DNA of 13,758 bases from JAWPNA01 sp045402695 (GCA_045402695.1 JAWPNA010000445.1:1-13758); one strand, 5' to 3'; shown: positions 1 to 7,705, numbered from the stretch's first letter. Program-made: numbers and translations. The notes: generated by a model not told the origin, from the letters alone.

Positions 1-297
1 TCGACAACAATCTGCTGTTCAGCAACTTCGTGACCGGCGAGGGGGGCGGCATCTACTTCTCCGGCGTGGGACACATCTCCGGCAGGGTGACGGGCATCAC
101 CATCGTGGACAACACCGCGAACCCGGATACGTAGGTCACGCTGGGCGAGAACTGGACTCCGCCTCCTCCATCAAGGCCCGCGGTGTTGTCCACGATGGTG
201 ATGCCCGTCACCCTGCCGGAGATGTGTCCCACGCCGGAGAAGTAGATGCCGCCCCCCTCGCCGGTCACGAAGTTGCTGAACAGCAGATTGTTGTCGA
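1..297. repeat. Perfect 119-bp inverted repeat (fold-back) at the left window edge
   Basis: Bases 1-119 are the exact reverse complement of bases 179-297, and the 59 bases between (120-178) are unique. Position i pairs with position 298-i without a mismatch until position 120. The outer arm starts exactly at base 1. The inner arm and the spacer read naturally as coding sequence of the minus-strand beta-helix gene, while the outer arm carries the same coding information on the wrong strand. Such a fold-back inside a coding gene at the extreme end of a sequence is typical of a chimeric read, an amplification fold-back or a misassembled contig end. A genuine inverted duplication cannot be excluded from sequence alone. 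Confidence 0.95.
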
Positions 298-1426
298 TCC
301 TCAGATCGTACGTGTCGGCGCTGCTGGTCGTGATGAACGAGGCCCCACCACCGGTAATGGCGCGGTTGCCTCCGATCACGTTGCCCACGAGGGCGACGCG
401 CATCACGTTGTACCCGTACGACGCCTGCGAAGACACCTCCACGCCGCCGCCGCGGGCCATCATGGCGCGGTTGCCCAGGATGAAGTTGTCGCTGATGGCG
501 ACGTCGATCTCCTGGCCCTGCGTGTAGAGAGGATACAGGTTGATCCCGCCGCCGCCCTTCGAAAAGGTGCGGTTGCCCAGCAGGACGTTGTTGCTCAGGA
601 TCGACTCGCCGCCAGTGGAGGTGTTGAAGTAGCCGTAGATGGCGCCGCCGCGCGCCGACGATGTGTTGCCCACGAAAACCGAGTTGCTGATGACCGTGTT
701 GTCCCCGGAAATGATGAAGCCACCCCCTCCCAGCCCATCCCGCAGGCCGTTCACGACCGTCACTCCGTCGATGATCTGATGGCCGTCCACCCCTCCGGAT
801 CTCAAAGCGAAGGCGGCTCGACCTGCGTCGATCACGGTCACGAACTCATCCGGCTTGCGCTGCGTGAGGGCGGCGTCCCACCCACCCGAGAGCACGACGC
901 CGCTGACGATCGCCAGCCCTGACTCGCTGTAGGTGCCGGCTGCCACCCGTATCTGGGGGACTGTTCCCGTGAATTGCATCGTCTGAACCTCGGCTATCGC
1001 ACCCGCGATGGTCTTTTTGGCCGCCGCGGGTGTGACACAGTCCGAGCTGTCGTTGCCCGTCGGCTTGACGTAGCAGACCGAGTCCGTGTACATGAAGGGG
1101 AAAATATCGTCCGAGTCGCCGCCGTCGGTGACCCTGACGCGCGCCGCCTTGGCCGTGGCCGATGTCGGAACCAGGACCTGCAGCGTCCGTGAATCGACGT
1201 AGGTGACCGATGCGGCGGCGCCGTCAAACGTGACGGTGCTCGATGGGGTGAACCCGATCCCCCGGATCACCGCAGGCGCCGAGGCTGGCGCCGTGTTCTT
1301 CGGGACGAACGGCGGGTCGATGGAAAGCGCCTCGACGGCTGCCGGCATGGCGGGCGTCGCCGCCATCGCCAGCGAGAGGAGCGCCGATGAAACCGCGGCA
1401 AGCCAAACCCCAGCGTCGCGCCTCAT
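53..1426 (-). CDS. Secreted IPT/TIG and right-handed beta-helix repeat protein, 3' end corrupted
   Basis: Likely an exported surface or extracellular protein of unknown ligand. From the ATG at 1424-1426 it begins with MRRD, then a hydrophobic stretch and Ala-rich cleavage region (about residues 1-31), a good signal peptide. This start is preferred over a GTG at 1483 and an ATG at 1450 because it places the signal peptide at the N-terminus and has GAGG four bases upstream. Residues about 34-115 resemble an IPT/TIG domain (IRGIGFTPSSTVTFDG). From about 130 onward comes a parallel beta-helix: a GGWD..LTQR entry motif, then rungs such as NNVLLGNRTFSKGGGGI, GNVIGGNRAITGGG and NNLLFSNFVTGEGGGI. Such folds occur in polysaccharide lyases and adhesins; no catalytic residues are recognisable. 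Below base 120 the frame enters an inverted copy of its own sequence and reads antisense, ending in MCPTPEK and a TAG. The true C-terminus is therefore missing and the annotated stop is probably artificial. Confidence 0.75.
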   Translation of the reverse strand: MRRDAGVWLAAVSSALLSLAMAATPAMPAAVEALSIDPPFVPKNTAPASAPAVIRGIGFTPSSTVTFDGAAASVTYVDSRTLQVLVPTSATAKAARVRVTDGGDSDDIFPFMYTDSVCYVKPTGNDSSDCVTPAAAKKTIAGAIAEVQTMQFTGTVPQIRVAAGTYSESGLAIVSGVVLSGGWDAALTQRKPDEFVTVIDAGRAAFALRSGGVDGHQIIDGVTVVNGLRDGLGGGGFIISGDNTVISNSVFVGNTSSARGGAIYGYFNTSTGGESILSNNVLLGNRTFSKGGGGINLYPLYTQGQEIDVAISDNFILGNRAMMARGGGVEVSSQASYGYNVMRVALVGNVIGGNRAITGGGASFITTSSADTYDLRIDNNLLFSNFVTGEGGGIYFSGVGHISGRVTGITIVDNTAGLDGGGGVQFSPSVTYVSGFAVLSTMVMPVTLPEMCPTPEK

Positions 1427-1615
1427 GCCACCTCGCCTGAGCTCACCCATGCCGGAGGAACGAGTGGAGCCGCCTGAAAACACACGATTTCACCGCTACT
1501 TCACCCTGCGCCACCGTGTCGTTTCCATATACGGCCATTCTCCGCCGGCGGCAAGAGCAAACTTCTGCGCGGATCGAGCCCTTGGCGGATTCGGTTGTGA
1601 CGGTTGGACCGGATC
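1427..1615 (-). other. Intergenic region between ahcY and the beta-helix gene
   Basis: This is the longest non-coding stretch in the window (189 bases). It separates ahcY from the secreted-protein gene, which suggests a separate transcription unit. It holds a modest promoter-like pair and a GC palindrome (GCCGCCGGCGG, minus strand) with no T-tract. I see no convincing Rho-independent terminator for metK-ahcY and no known riboswitch. Confidence 0.6.
1526..1554 (-). promoter_or_regulatory. Weak sigma-70-like promoter candidate for the beta-helix gene
   Basis: On the minus strand TTGCCG (1549-1554) is followed after exactly 17 bases by TATATG (1526-1531). Each hexamer matches the TTGACA/TATAAT consensus at four of six positions. 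It would start transcription near 1519, about 93 bases before the ATG at 1426. The match is only fair and the region is GC-rich, so chance is a real possibility. Confidence 0.3.
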
Positions 1616-2872
1616 CTAGGTCCCCTCGGACCAGGAATGAAGGTACTGGCGCTGCTCGTCGGTGAGTGTATCGGCCTGATACCCCATCGTCTGCACCTTC
1701 ATGCGGGCGATTTCCCGGTCTATCTCCTCCGGAACGGGGTAGACCTTCTTCTCCAGCCGGGAGGCGCTGCGCACAAGGTACTCCGCGGAGAGGGCCTGGT
1801 TGGCGAACGACATGTCCATCACCGCCGCCGGGTGTCCCTCGGCGGCCACCAGGTTGATCAGGCGCCCCTCACCCAGGAGGTAGAGTCGGCGGCCGTCCTT
1901 GAACTGGAACTCCTCCACATAGTCGCGCACGGTGCGCCGACCCGTGGAGGCCTTTTCCAGATACGGGATGTCGATCTCCACGTTGAAGTGGCCCGAGTTG
2001 GCCAGGATGGCGCCGTCGCGCATCGCATCGATGTGCTCGCTCCGGACGACGTGTTTGTTGCCCGTCACGGTGATGAAGACGTCTCCGGAGGAGGCCGCCT
2101 GCGCCATTGGCTTGACCGGAAACCCATCCATGACCGCCTCCAGAGAACGCAGGGGATCAACTTCGGTCACAGTGACGTGCGCCCCGAGGCCCCGCGCCCG
2201 CTGCGCCACCCCCTTGCCGCACCAGCCGTAGCCCGCCACCACCACGTTGAGGCCGGCCAGCAGGATGTTGGTTGCACGGATGATGCCGTCCAGCGTGCTC
2301 TGTCCTGTCCCGTAGCGGTTGTCGAACATGTGCTTGGTCAGGGCATCGTTCACAGCGATGATTGGATAGGCCAGCACGCCGTCGGCCGCCATGCTCCTGA
2401 GCCGGATCACTCCCGTGGTGGTTTCTTCAGTCCCTCCGAGGATGCCGCTCAGCAACTCCTTGCGGTCGGCGTGCAGCACCGATACCGTGTCAGCGCCGTC
2501 GTCCATCGTGATGGTCGGCTTCACGTCGAGCGACGACACGATGTGCTTGTAGTAGGTCTTGTTGTCCTCCCCCTTGATGGCGAAGACCGGCACGCCGTGA
2601 TCCACCACGAGAGATGCCGCCACGTCGTCCTGGGTGCTCAAGGGATTGCTGGCGCACAGCGTGATTTCCGCGCCCCCGGCCTTCAGCGTCCTCATCAGGT
2701 TGGCCGTCTCCGATGTCACGTGCAGGCAGGCCGCCACGCGCTGCCCCTTCAGCGGCAGCTCCCGCGAGAATCGTGCTCTGATCTGGCGCAGCACCGGCAT
2801 GTTGCGGTCGGCCCATTCGATGCGCAGCTTGCCGTGGGAGGCGAGCGCACGATCCTTGACGTCGTGGCTCAT
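1616..2872 (-). CDS. ahcY: Adenosylhomocysteinase (S-adenosyl-L-homocysteine hydrolase), short archaeal/Thermotoga-like form
   Basis: This 418-residue cytosolic enzyme reversibly splits S-adenosylhomocysteine into adenosine and homocysteine, removing the product inhibitor of methyltransferases. Visible family features are the substrate-site motif LHVTSETANL with H51, T53 and E55, then NPLSTQDD (76-83), GGTEETTTG (146-154), NDALTKHMFDN with N175, K180, D184 and N185, the NAD-binding loop GYGWCGKG (214-221), ANSGHFNVEID and the C-terminal GHPAAVMDMSFANQA. It is shorter than the usual 430-490-residue bacterial and eukaryotic forms and ends in SWSEGT rather than the PYRY tail. It reads YGTGQST where the longer forms have YGCRES, as in the archaeal/Thermotoga type. 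The ATG overlaps the metK stop as ATGA and has a strong AAGGAGG (2883-2889) ten bases upstream inside metK. Hydrolysis of a related substrate such as S-inosylhomocysteine is an alternative. Confidence 0.97.
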   Translation of the reverse strand: MSHDVKDRALASHGKLRIEWADRNMPVLRQIRARFSRELPLKGQRVAACLHVTSETANLMRTLKAGGAEITLCASNPLSTQDDVAASLVVDHGVPVFAIKGEDNKTYYKHIVSSLDVKPTITMDDGADTVSVLHADRKELLSGILGGTEETTTGVIRLRSMAADGVLAYPIIAVNDALTKHMFDNRYGTGQSTLDGIIRATNILLAGLNVVVAGYGWCGKGVAQRARGLGAHVTVTEVDPLRSLEAVMDGFPVKPMAQAASSGDVFITVTGNKHVVRSEHIDAMRDGAILANSGHFNVEIDIPYLEKASTGRRTVRDYVEEFQFKDGRRLYLLGEGRLINLVAAEGHPAAVMDMSFANQALSAEYLVRSASRLEKKVYPVPEEIDREIARMKVQTMGYQADTLTDEQRQYLHSWSEGT

Positions 2873-4023
2873 CGGAGTCCGGCCTCCTTGCGAAGCAGGT
2901 CCACCTTGTCCGTGCGCTCCCAGGTGAACTCGGGCTCGCTGCGCCCGAAGTGACCGAAGGCGGCGGTCTTTGTGTAGATGGGGCGCAGGAGCTGCAAGTG
3001 TTTGATGATCTCGCGCGGCCTGAGCGGGAAGTTGGCCAGCACGATCTCGGAGAGCTTCTCCTCGGGCATCTTGCAGGTGCCGAACGTGTCCAGCATCACC
3101 GAGACAGGATCGGGAACGCCGATCGCGTAGGCGATCTGCACTTCGACCCGATCGGCCAGCCCGGCCGCCACGACGTTCTTCGCGACGTAGCGCGCCATGT
3201 AGGAGGCCGATCGGTCCACCTTGCTCGGGTCCTTGCCCGAGAAGGCGCCGCCTCCGTGGCTTCCCACGCCGCCGTAGGTGTCCACGATGATCTTGCGCCC
3301 CGTCAGGCCGGTGTCCGCGTGCGGCCCTCCCTTGACGAACCGCCCCGTCGGGTTGATGAAGAACTTGGTGCTCCTGTCCATCAACTCCGGCGGGATCACG
3401 TGCCTGATGATCTTCTGCTCGATATCCTTTCTGAGATCCTCGATGCCCACCTTCTCGTCATGCTGGGTCGAGACGACCACGGCGTCCACTCGCACGGGCT
3501 TGGCGCCGTGGTACTCGATGGTGACCTGCGACTTGCCGTCGGGCCGCAGATAGGGCAGCACCTCGGTGCGCCGCGCTTCCGATAGCCGGCGCACCAGCTT
3601 GTGGGCGAGCATGATCGGCATCGGCATCAGTTCGGGAGTCTCGTTGCACGCATAGCCGAACATCAGTCCCTGGTCGCCCGCGCCGCCCGTGTCCACGCCC
3701 ATCGCGATGTCGGGCGACTGAGGCCGGATGGCCGAAAGCACGGAGCAGGTCTCGTAGTCGAACCCGAACTTGGCCCGGGTGTACCCGACTTCCCTGATGG
3801 TGTTGCGCACGATGTCAGTGAACTCGACGTACGTTTTCGTGGTGATCTCGCCCGCGATCAGCGCCAGCCCCGTGGTCAGCAGGCACTCGCACGCCACACG
3901 GCCATCCGGATCATCCTTGAGAATCGCATCCACGATGGAGTCGGAGATCTGGTCGGCGATCTTGTCGGGATGGCCTTCCGTGACTGATTCCGAGGTGAAC
4001 AGGTGTTTACCGCTTGATGCCAT
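2869..4023 (-). CDS. metK: S-adenosylmethionine synthetase (methionine adenosyltransferase)
   Basis: This 384-residue cytosolic enzyme makes S-adenosylmethionine from methionine and ATP. The length is the family norm and all hallmark segments are present: FTSESVTEGHPDKIADQISD at the N-terminus with H18, D20 and K21 for ATP/phosphate and metal contact, the GAGDQGLMFGYA signature in the first third, FFINPTGRFVKGGPHADTG, and the glycine-rich P-loop-like GGGAFSGKDPSKVDRSA. The ATG at 4021-4023 is preceded by GGAGGT (4029-4034) at suitable spacing. It overlaps the downstream ahcY by four bases (ATGA), so synthesis of SAM and removal of SAH are made from one mRNA. A promoter-like sequence at 4138-4166 lets this pair be expressed apart from the upstream dnaE operon. 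Confidence 0.98.
   Translation of the reverse strand: MASSGKHLFTSESVTEGHPDKIADQISDSIVDAILKDDPDGRVACECLLTTGLALIAGEITTKTYVEFTDIVRNTIREVGYTRAKFGFDYETCSVLSAIRPQSPDIAMGVDTGGAGDQGLMFGYACNETPELMPMPIMLAHKLVRRLSEARRTEVLPYLRPDGKSQVTIEYHGAKPVRVDAVVVSTQHDEKVGIEDLRKDIEQKIIRHVIPPELMDRSTKFFINPTGRFVKGGPHADTGLTGRKIIVDTYGGVGSHGGGAFSGKDPSKVDRSASYMARYVAKNVVAAGLADRVEVQIAYAIGVPDPVSVMLDTFGTCKMPEEKLSEIVLANFPLRPREIIKHLQLLRPIYTKTAAFGHFGRSEPEFTWERTDKVDLLRKEAGLR
2883..2889 (-). promoter_or_regulatory. Strong ribosome binding site for ahcY inside the metK 3' end
   Basis: The minus strand reads AAGGAGG, seven bases complementary to the anti-Shine-Dalgarno sequence, ten bases before the ahcY ATG at 2872. It fixes the ahcY start and indicates that the ATGA overlap with metK is backed by independent ribosome recruitment. 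Confidence 0.75.
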
Positions 4024-4131
4024 GAACTACCTCCGAGATTGGTTGTTTCACGCTGCGGTGTCCGGCCCCTGGGAGAGACACGATGAGGCATGAAGGCCGG
4101 CCCTGCGGACCCTTCGCCACCATACAAGGAA
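4024..4131 (-). promoter_or_regulatory. metK-ahcY 5' leader with mutually exclusive GC stems
   Basis: If transcription starts about seven bases after the TATACT box, the leader is about 108 bases. On the minus strand GTCCG (4106-4110) can pair with CGGAC (4060-4064), while CCGGCC (4095-4100) can pair with GGCCGG (4062-4067). Both use bases 4062-4064, so the two stems exclude each other. The leader ends in the metK ribosome binding site GGAGGT (4029-4034). I do not recognise a SAM or SAH riboswitch consensus in it, and short GC stems arise easily by chance at this base composition. Confidence 0.35.
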
Positions 4132-4137
4132 GGCGCC

Positions 4138-4166
4138 AGTATATGCGGGGCTTCCGGGGGCGTCAA
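4138..4166 (-). promoter_or_regulatory. Sigma-70-type promoter for metK-ahcY overlapping the dnaE stop codon
   Basis: The minus strand carries TTGACG (4161-4166), a 17-base spacer and TATACT (4138-4143), five of six consensus matches in each hexamer with ideal spacing. It lies at the start of the only gap between dnaE and metK and points towards metK. The TGA inside the -35 hexamer (4163-4165) is the dnaE stop codon. The predicted start of transcription is near 4131. Confidence 0.75.
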
Positions 4167-7100
4167 CGAGAGCGGGATTGTTCGTGTGCGCGGTACCGCA
4201 CCGCCCCCTTGCCGAGGATCGCCTCGACCGTCGCCAGCAGCTCCTTGCCCGGCGCGGCGCCGAACTCCGGATCGGCCTTCAGGGTCACCACGAACCCGCC
4301 GGGGTGGGAGATCTCGAAGTAGAGAGGGCAGCTTCCCTTGTGCGCCTCGATCGCCGTCTTCAACTGCTGGAGCGTCTCATCGGTCAGGCCCGTGGTGACC
4401 ATGCTGATCGCCACCGCCGACGCCCTCCCCTCGCGCGCCTGCTGCAAAGTCTGCACCGAGGTGGCCAGGATGCGCGGCCTCTCCTCGATCTCGGCCTTGC
4501 CTGTCACGAGCACCGGAGCATCCTCCACCAGGCGCGACATGATCTTTCCGTACAGGTCGGGGAAGACAATCACCTCGGCCGCTCCCTCCAGATCCTCGAT
4601 CTGGAATGTGGCCATCCAGTCCCCCTTCTTCGTCTTCTTGCGTTTCAGCGTGGTCACGATCCCTCCCAGGGTGACCTCCGCGCCGGAAGCTCCGCCGTCG
4701 AGTGTGCCGGTCGTGTGAGAGCAGATCTCCGCCATCTCCTCGGCGTACGGGGACAGTGGATGGCCCGTCACGTAGAACCCGAGCGTCTCCTTCTCGTAGG
4801 CCAGGGTCTCGCGATCGGTCCAGTCCACGGCCTCGGGCAATGGGTCCTTCGCCGCGGCAGGCGACGAGCCCTCCTCCCCGCCTCCCATCATGGCGAACAG
4901 GGTCGCCTGCCCGCTCTCGCGCTCCCGGATCCTCTTCGCCGCCGCATCGAGCACGCCGTCCACACCGGCGAACATCCGCGAGCGGGGCGCCCCCAGCCAA
5001 TCGAAGGCGCCCGCCTTGATGAGCGATTCGACGACACGCTTGTTGACCAGCCTGGGATCGCTGTTCTCACAGAATTCCAGCAGACCGCGGAACCGACCGA
5101 GCCGCGCGCGCGCCTCGATCACCGACCGTATCGCGGCCTCCCCGACGTTTTTCACCGCCGCGAGCCCGAAGCGGACCTTGCCTTCCTCCACGGAGAAGTC
5201 CAGCGAGCTACAATTGACGTTGGGCGGCAGGACTTCGATGCCCATCTCGCGGCACTCGCCGATGTACTTGACGATGTCGTCGGTGCTCTCCATCTCCGTG
5301 GTCAGCAGCGCGGCCATGAAGTGCTCCGGGTAGTGCGCCTTGAGATAGGCCGTGTGGTACGCAACCAGCGCGTAGGCGCAGCTATGGGACTTGTTGAATC
5401 CGTAGGCGGCGAAGTGCTCCATCAGGTCGAAGATCTCGCTGGCCGTCTTCTCGGGTATTCTCCGCGCGCGCGCTCCCGCGAGGAACTTCTCGCGTTCGGC
5501 GGCCATGACTTCCCTCTTCTTCTTGCCCATGGCCCGGCGCAGGTTGTCGGCCTCGCCCAGCGTGTAGCCGGCCACGCGGGAGGCGATCTGCATCACCTGC
5601 TCCTGATAGACGATCACGCCGTACGTCTCCTTGAGCGTCTCCTCCAGGATCGGGTGCGCGTAGGTCACTTTCACTTTTCCGTGGCGGCGCTTGATGAAAT
5701 CGTCTATCAGCCCACCCTTGATCGGGCCGGGCCGGAACAGGGCGTTCAGGGCGATCAGATCCTCGAACCTCTCGGGCTTCAGCTTGCGCAGGATGTCCTG
5801 CATCCCGGAGGATTCGAACTGGAAGATACCGCTGGTGCGCGCCTCGCAGAAGAGTTTGAACGTCTCCGAATCGTCCAGCGGCACTGCGTTGAGGTCCAGC
5901 ACGATGCCCCGCTGCGCGGCAAGCCTGTCCACCGCGTCCTGGATCAAGGTGAGCGTCCTGAGTCCCAGGAAGTCCATTTTCAGCAGACCGATCCGCTCGA
6001 TCTCGCTCATCGCGTACTGTGTGGTCCGCTCCCCCGGGGCAGCCTGGTACAGCGGCGCGTATTCGATGATGGGCTTCGGCGAGATCACCACGCCGGCCGC
6101 GTGGGTGGAGGCGTGCCGCGTGAGCCCCTCGAGCCTTTTGGCCACGTCGATGAGCCGTCGGATCCTTTCGTCTTTCTCGTACGCCTCCTTGAGCTGAGGC
6201 ACTCCCGCCAGCGCCTTCTCCACGGTGGCATCCAGCTCCGCCGGCACCAGCTTGGCGATGCGGTCCACGTCGGAGAACGGAATGTCCAGGCCCCGGCCCG
6301 CGTCCCGGATGACCGCGCGCGCCGCCATGGTGCCGAACGTGATGATCTGCGCCACATTGTCGCGGCCGTACTTGTTGGTGACGTACTCGATGACGCGCGG
6401 CCGTCCCTTCATGCAGAAGTCGATGTCTATGTCGGGCAGGCTGATGCGCTCCGGGTTCAGGAAGCGCTCGAAGATCAGGCCGTACTGCATCGGGTCCACG
6501 TCGGTGATCCGGAGGCAGAACGCCACCAGGCTGCCCGCGGCGGAGCCGCGCCCGGGCCCTACCGGGATGCCGTTCTCGCGCGCGTACTTGATGAAATCCC
6601 ACACGATCAGGAAGTACGAGGGGAACTTCATCATGGAGATGATGTCCATCTCCTCCTTCAGGCGGCTCTCGTACGCTTCGATGGGGATGCGCAGGATGCC
6701 CGCCGCCTGCATCTCCTTCCACCGCTGCTTGCGCCCCTCGAACCCCTCGGCCACCATTTTCCGGAAGTACGACTCCGCGTCGTATCCCTCCGGTACCTGG
6801 AACTGCGGGAGGTGGTAGGTCCCCTTCTCGAGATTGAAGTGGCAGCGCTCGGCGATGCGCAGGGTGTTCTCGACCGCCTCGGGCAGGTGCGCGAACAGCT
6901 CCCACATCTCCTCGGCGGGCTTGAAATAGTGCTGGTCGGTATAGCGCATCCGGCTCGGGTCGTTCACCGTGCGGCCGGTCTGGATGCAGATCAGTACGTC
7001 GTGGGCGAAGTGATCGTCGCGCGTGAGGAAGTGGCAGTCGTTGGTGGCCACCAGCGGCAGCGAGAGCTTCCTGGCGAGATCCGTCAGGCCTTCGTTGACG

Positions 7101-7681
7101 ACTTTCTCCTCGGGCAGCCCCTGGTCCTGGACCTCGAGGTAGTAGTTGTCGCGGCCCATGATCTCGGCCATCTCGGCCGCGGCGCGCTCAGCGCGGTCCT
7201 TGTGCCCCGAGAGCAGGAGCTGTGGCACCTCGCCACCCAGGCAGGCGGAGGTGGCGATGAGGCCGGCCGCGTGCTCGGCGAGGAGCTGCTTGTCGATGCG
7301 CGGCTTGTAATAGAACCCCTCCGTGTACGCCACCGACGCCAGCTTCACGAGGTTGGAGTATCCCTGCGCGTTGGTGGCCAGCAGGATCTGGTGGTAGTAC
7401 GGTTTTTTCTGCGCCCCCTGCGTCCCCTCGGCCTGCATCGTCCTGTCGCGCCGGTCTCCAGGAGCGACGTAGCCTTCCATGCCGAGGATCGGCTTGATCC
7501 CCTTAGCCAGGGCCATATCGAAGAACTTCACGGCCCCGAAGAGGTTGCCGTGGTCCGTGACGGCCATGGCAGGCATGCCGAACTCGGCGGCCTTGGCGAG
7601 CAGATCCTCCAATTTGCTCGCGCCGTCCAGCAGCGAGAACTGCGAGTGGTTGTGCAGATGAACGAAAGAACGTGGCGTCAT
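4163..7681 (-). CDS. dnaE: DNA polymerase III alpha subunit (DnaE type)
   Basis: This 1172-residue protein is the replicative polymerase that extends DNA in the replisome. Its length is usual for DnaE1. The N-terminal PHP domain starts at once (FVHLHNHSQFSLLDG) and keeps all nine expected metal ligands: H10, H12, D19, H44, E69, H97, C147, D215 and H217. That predicts an active built-in 3'-5' proofreading nuclease. The palm domain has the catalytic PDIDIDF (D419, D421) and the third aspartate in KMDFLGLRTL (D570); VGPGRGSAAGSL precedes the active site. Further on come the fingers and beta-binding region, and near the C-terminus an OB fold (VTLGGIVTTLKRKKTKKGDW). It has neither the PolC-type inserted exonuclease nor an obvious shortened DnaE2 form. 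The ATG has GAGGAA five bases upstream and lies 24 bases after guaA, as the last gene of the nusB-leuS operon. Confidence 0.98.
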   Translation of the reverse strand: MTPRSFVHLHNHSQFSLLDGASKLEDLLAKAAEFGMPAMAVTDHGNLFGAVKFFDMALAKGIKPILGMEGYVAPGDRRDRTMQAEGTQGAQKKPYYHQILLATNAQGYSNLVKLASVAYTEGFYYKPRIDKQLLAEHAAGLIATSACLGGEVPQLLLSGHKDRAERAAAEMAEIMGRDNYYLEVQDQGLPEEKVVNEGLTDLARKLSLPLVATNDCHFLTRDDHFAHDVLICIQTGRTVNDPSRMRYTDQHYFKPAEEMWELFAHLPEAVENTLRIAERCHFNLEKGTYHLPQFQVPEGYDAESYFRKMVAEGFEGRKQRWKEMQAAGILRIPIEAYESRLKEEMDIISMMKFPSYFLIVWDFIKYARENGIPVGPGRGSAAGSLVAFCLRITDVDPMQYGLIFERFLNPERISLPDIDIDFCMKGRPRVIEYVTNKYGRDNVAQIITFGTMAARAVIRDAGRGLDIPFSDVDRIAKLVPAELDATVEKALAGVPQLKEAYEKDERIRRLIDVAKRLEGLTRHASTHAAGVVISPKPIIEYAPLYQAAPGERTTQYAMSEIERIGLLKMDFLGLRTLTLIQDAVDRLAAQRGIVLDLNAVPLDDSETFKLFCEARTSGIFQFESSGMQDILRKLKPERFEDLIALNALFRPGPIKGGLIDDFIKRRHGKVKVTYAHPILEETLKETYGVIVYQEQVMQIASRVAGYTLGEADNLRRAMGKKKREVMAAEREKFLAGARARRIPEKTASEIFDLMEHFAAYGFNKSHSCAYALVAYHTAYLKAHYPEHFMAALLTTEMESTDDIVKYIGECREMGIEVLPPNVNCSSLDFSVEEGKVRFGLAAVKNVGEAAIRSVIEARARLGRFRGLLEFCENSDPRLVNKRVVESLIKAGAFDWLGAPRSRMFAGVDGVLDAAAKRIRERESGQATLFAMMGGGEEGSSPAAAKDPLPEAVDWTDRETLAYEKETLGFYVTGHPLSPYAEEMAEICSHTTGTLDGGASGAEVTLGGIVTTLKRKKTKKGDWMATFQIEDLEGAAEVIVFPDLYGKIMSRLVEDAPVLVTGKAEIEERPRILATSVQTLQQAREGRASAVAISMVTTGLTDETLQQLKTAIEAHKGSCPLYFEISHPGGFVVTLKADPEFGAAPGKELLATVEAILGKGAVRYRAHEQSRSR

Positions 7682-7705
7682 ACCGATTCCTCAGCGGCTG
7701 GGCCG

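Noticed and set aside
1..297. Phase-variable invertible segment flanked by inverted repeats
   Set aside because: No recombinase gene or promoter is seen in the 59-base spacer, and the outer arm stops exactly at the window edge. A chimeric end explains it more simply.
224..922. Plus-strand frames opposite the beta-helix gene
   Set aside because: The minus strand gives a signal peptide, TIG domain and regular repeats; the plus-strand translation has none.
1500..1615. Rho-independent terminator after ahcY
   Set aside because: The only palindrome (GCCGCCGGCGG on the minus strand) is short and has no following T-run.
1604..2953. 449-codon plus-strand frame opposite ahcY
   Set aside because: Antisense shadow of ahcY with low-complexity His/Arg/Val composition and no family motif.
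4024..4162. Known SAM or SAH riboswitch upstream of metK
   Set aside because: I looked for the conserved cores by eye and did not find them. A covariance search would be decisive.
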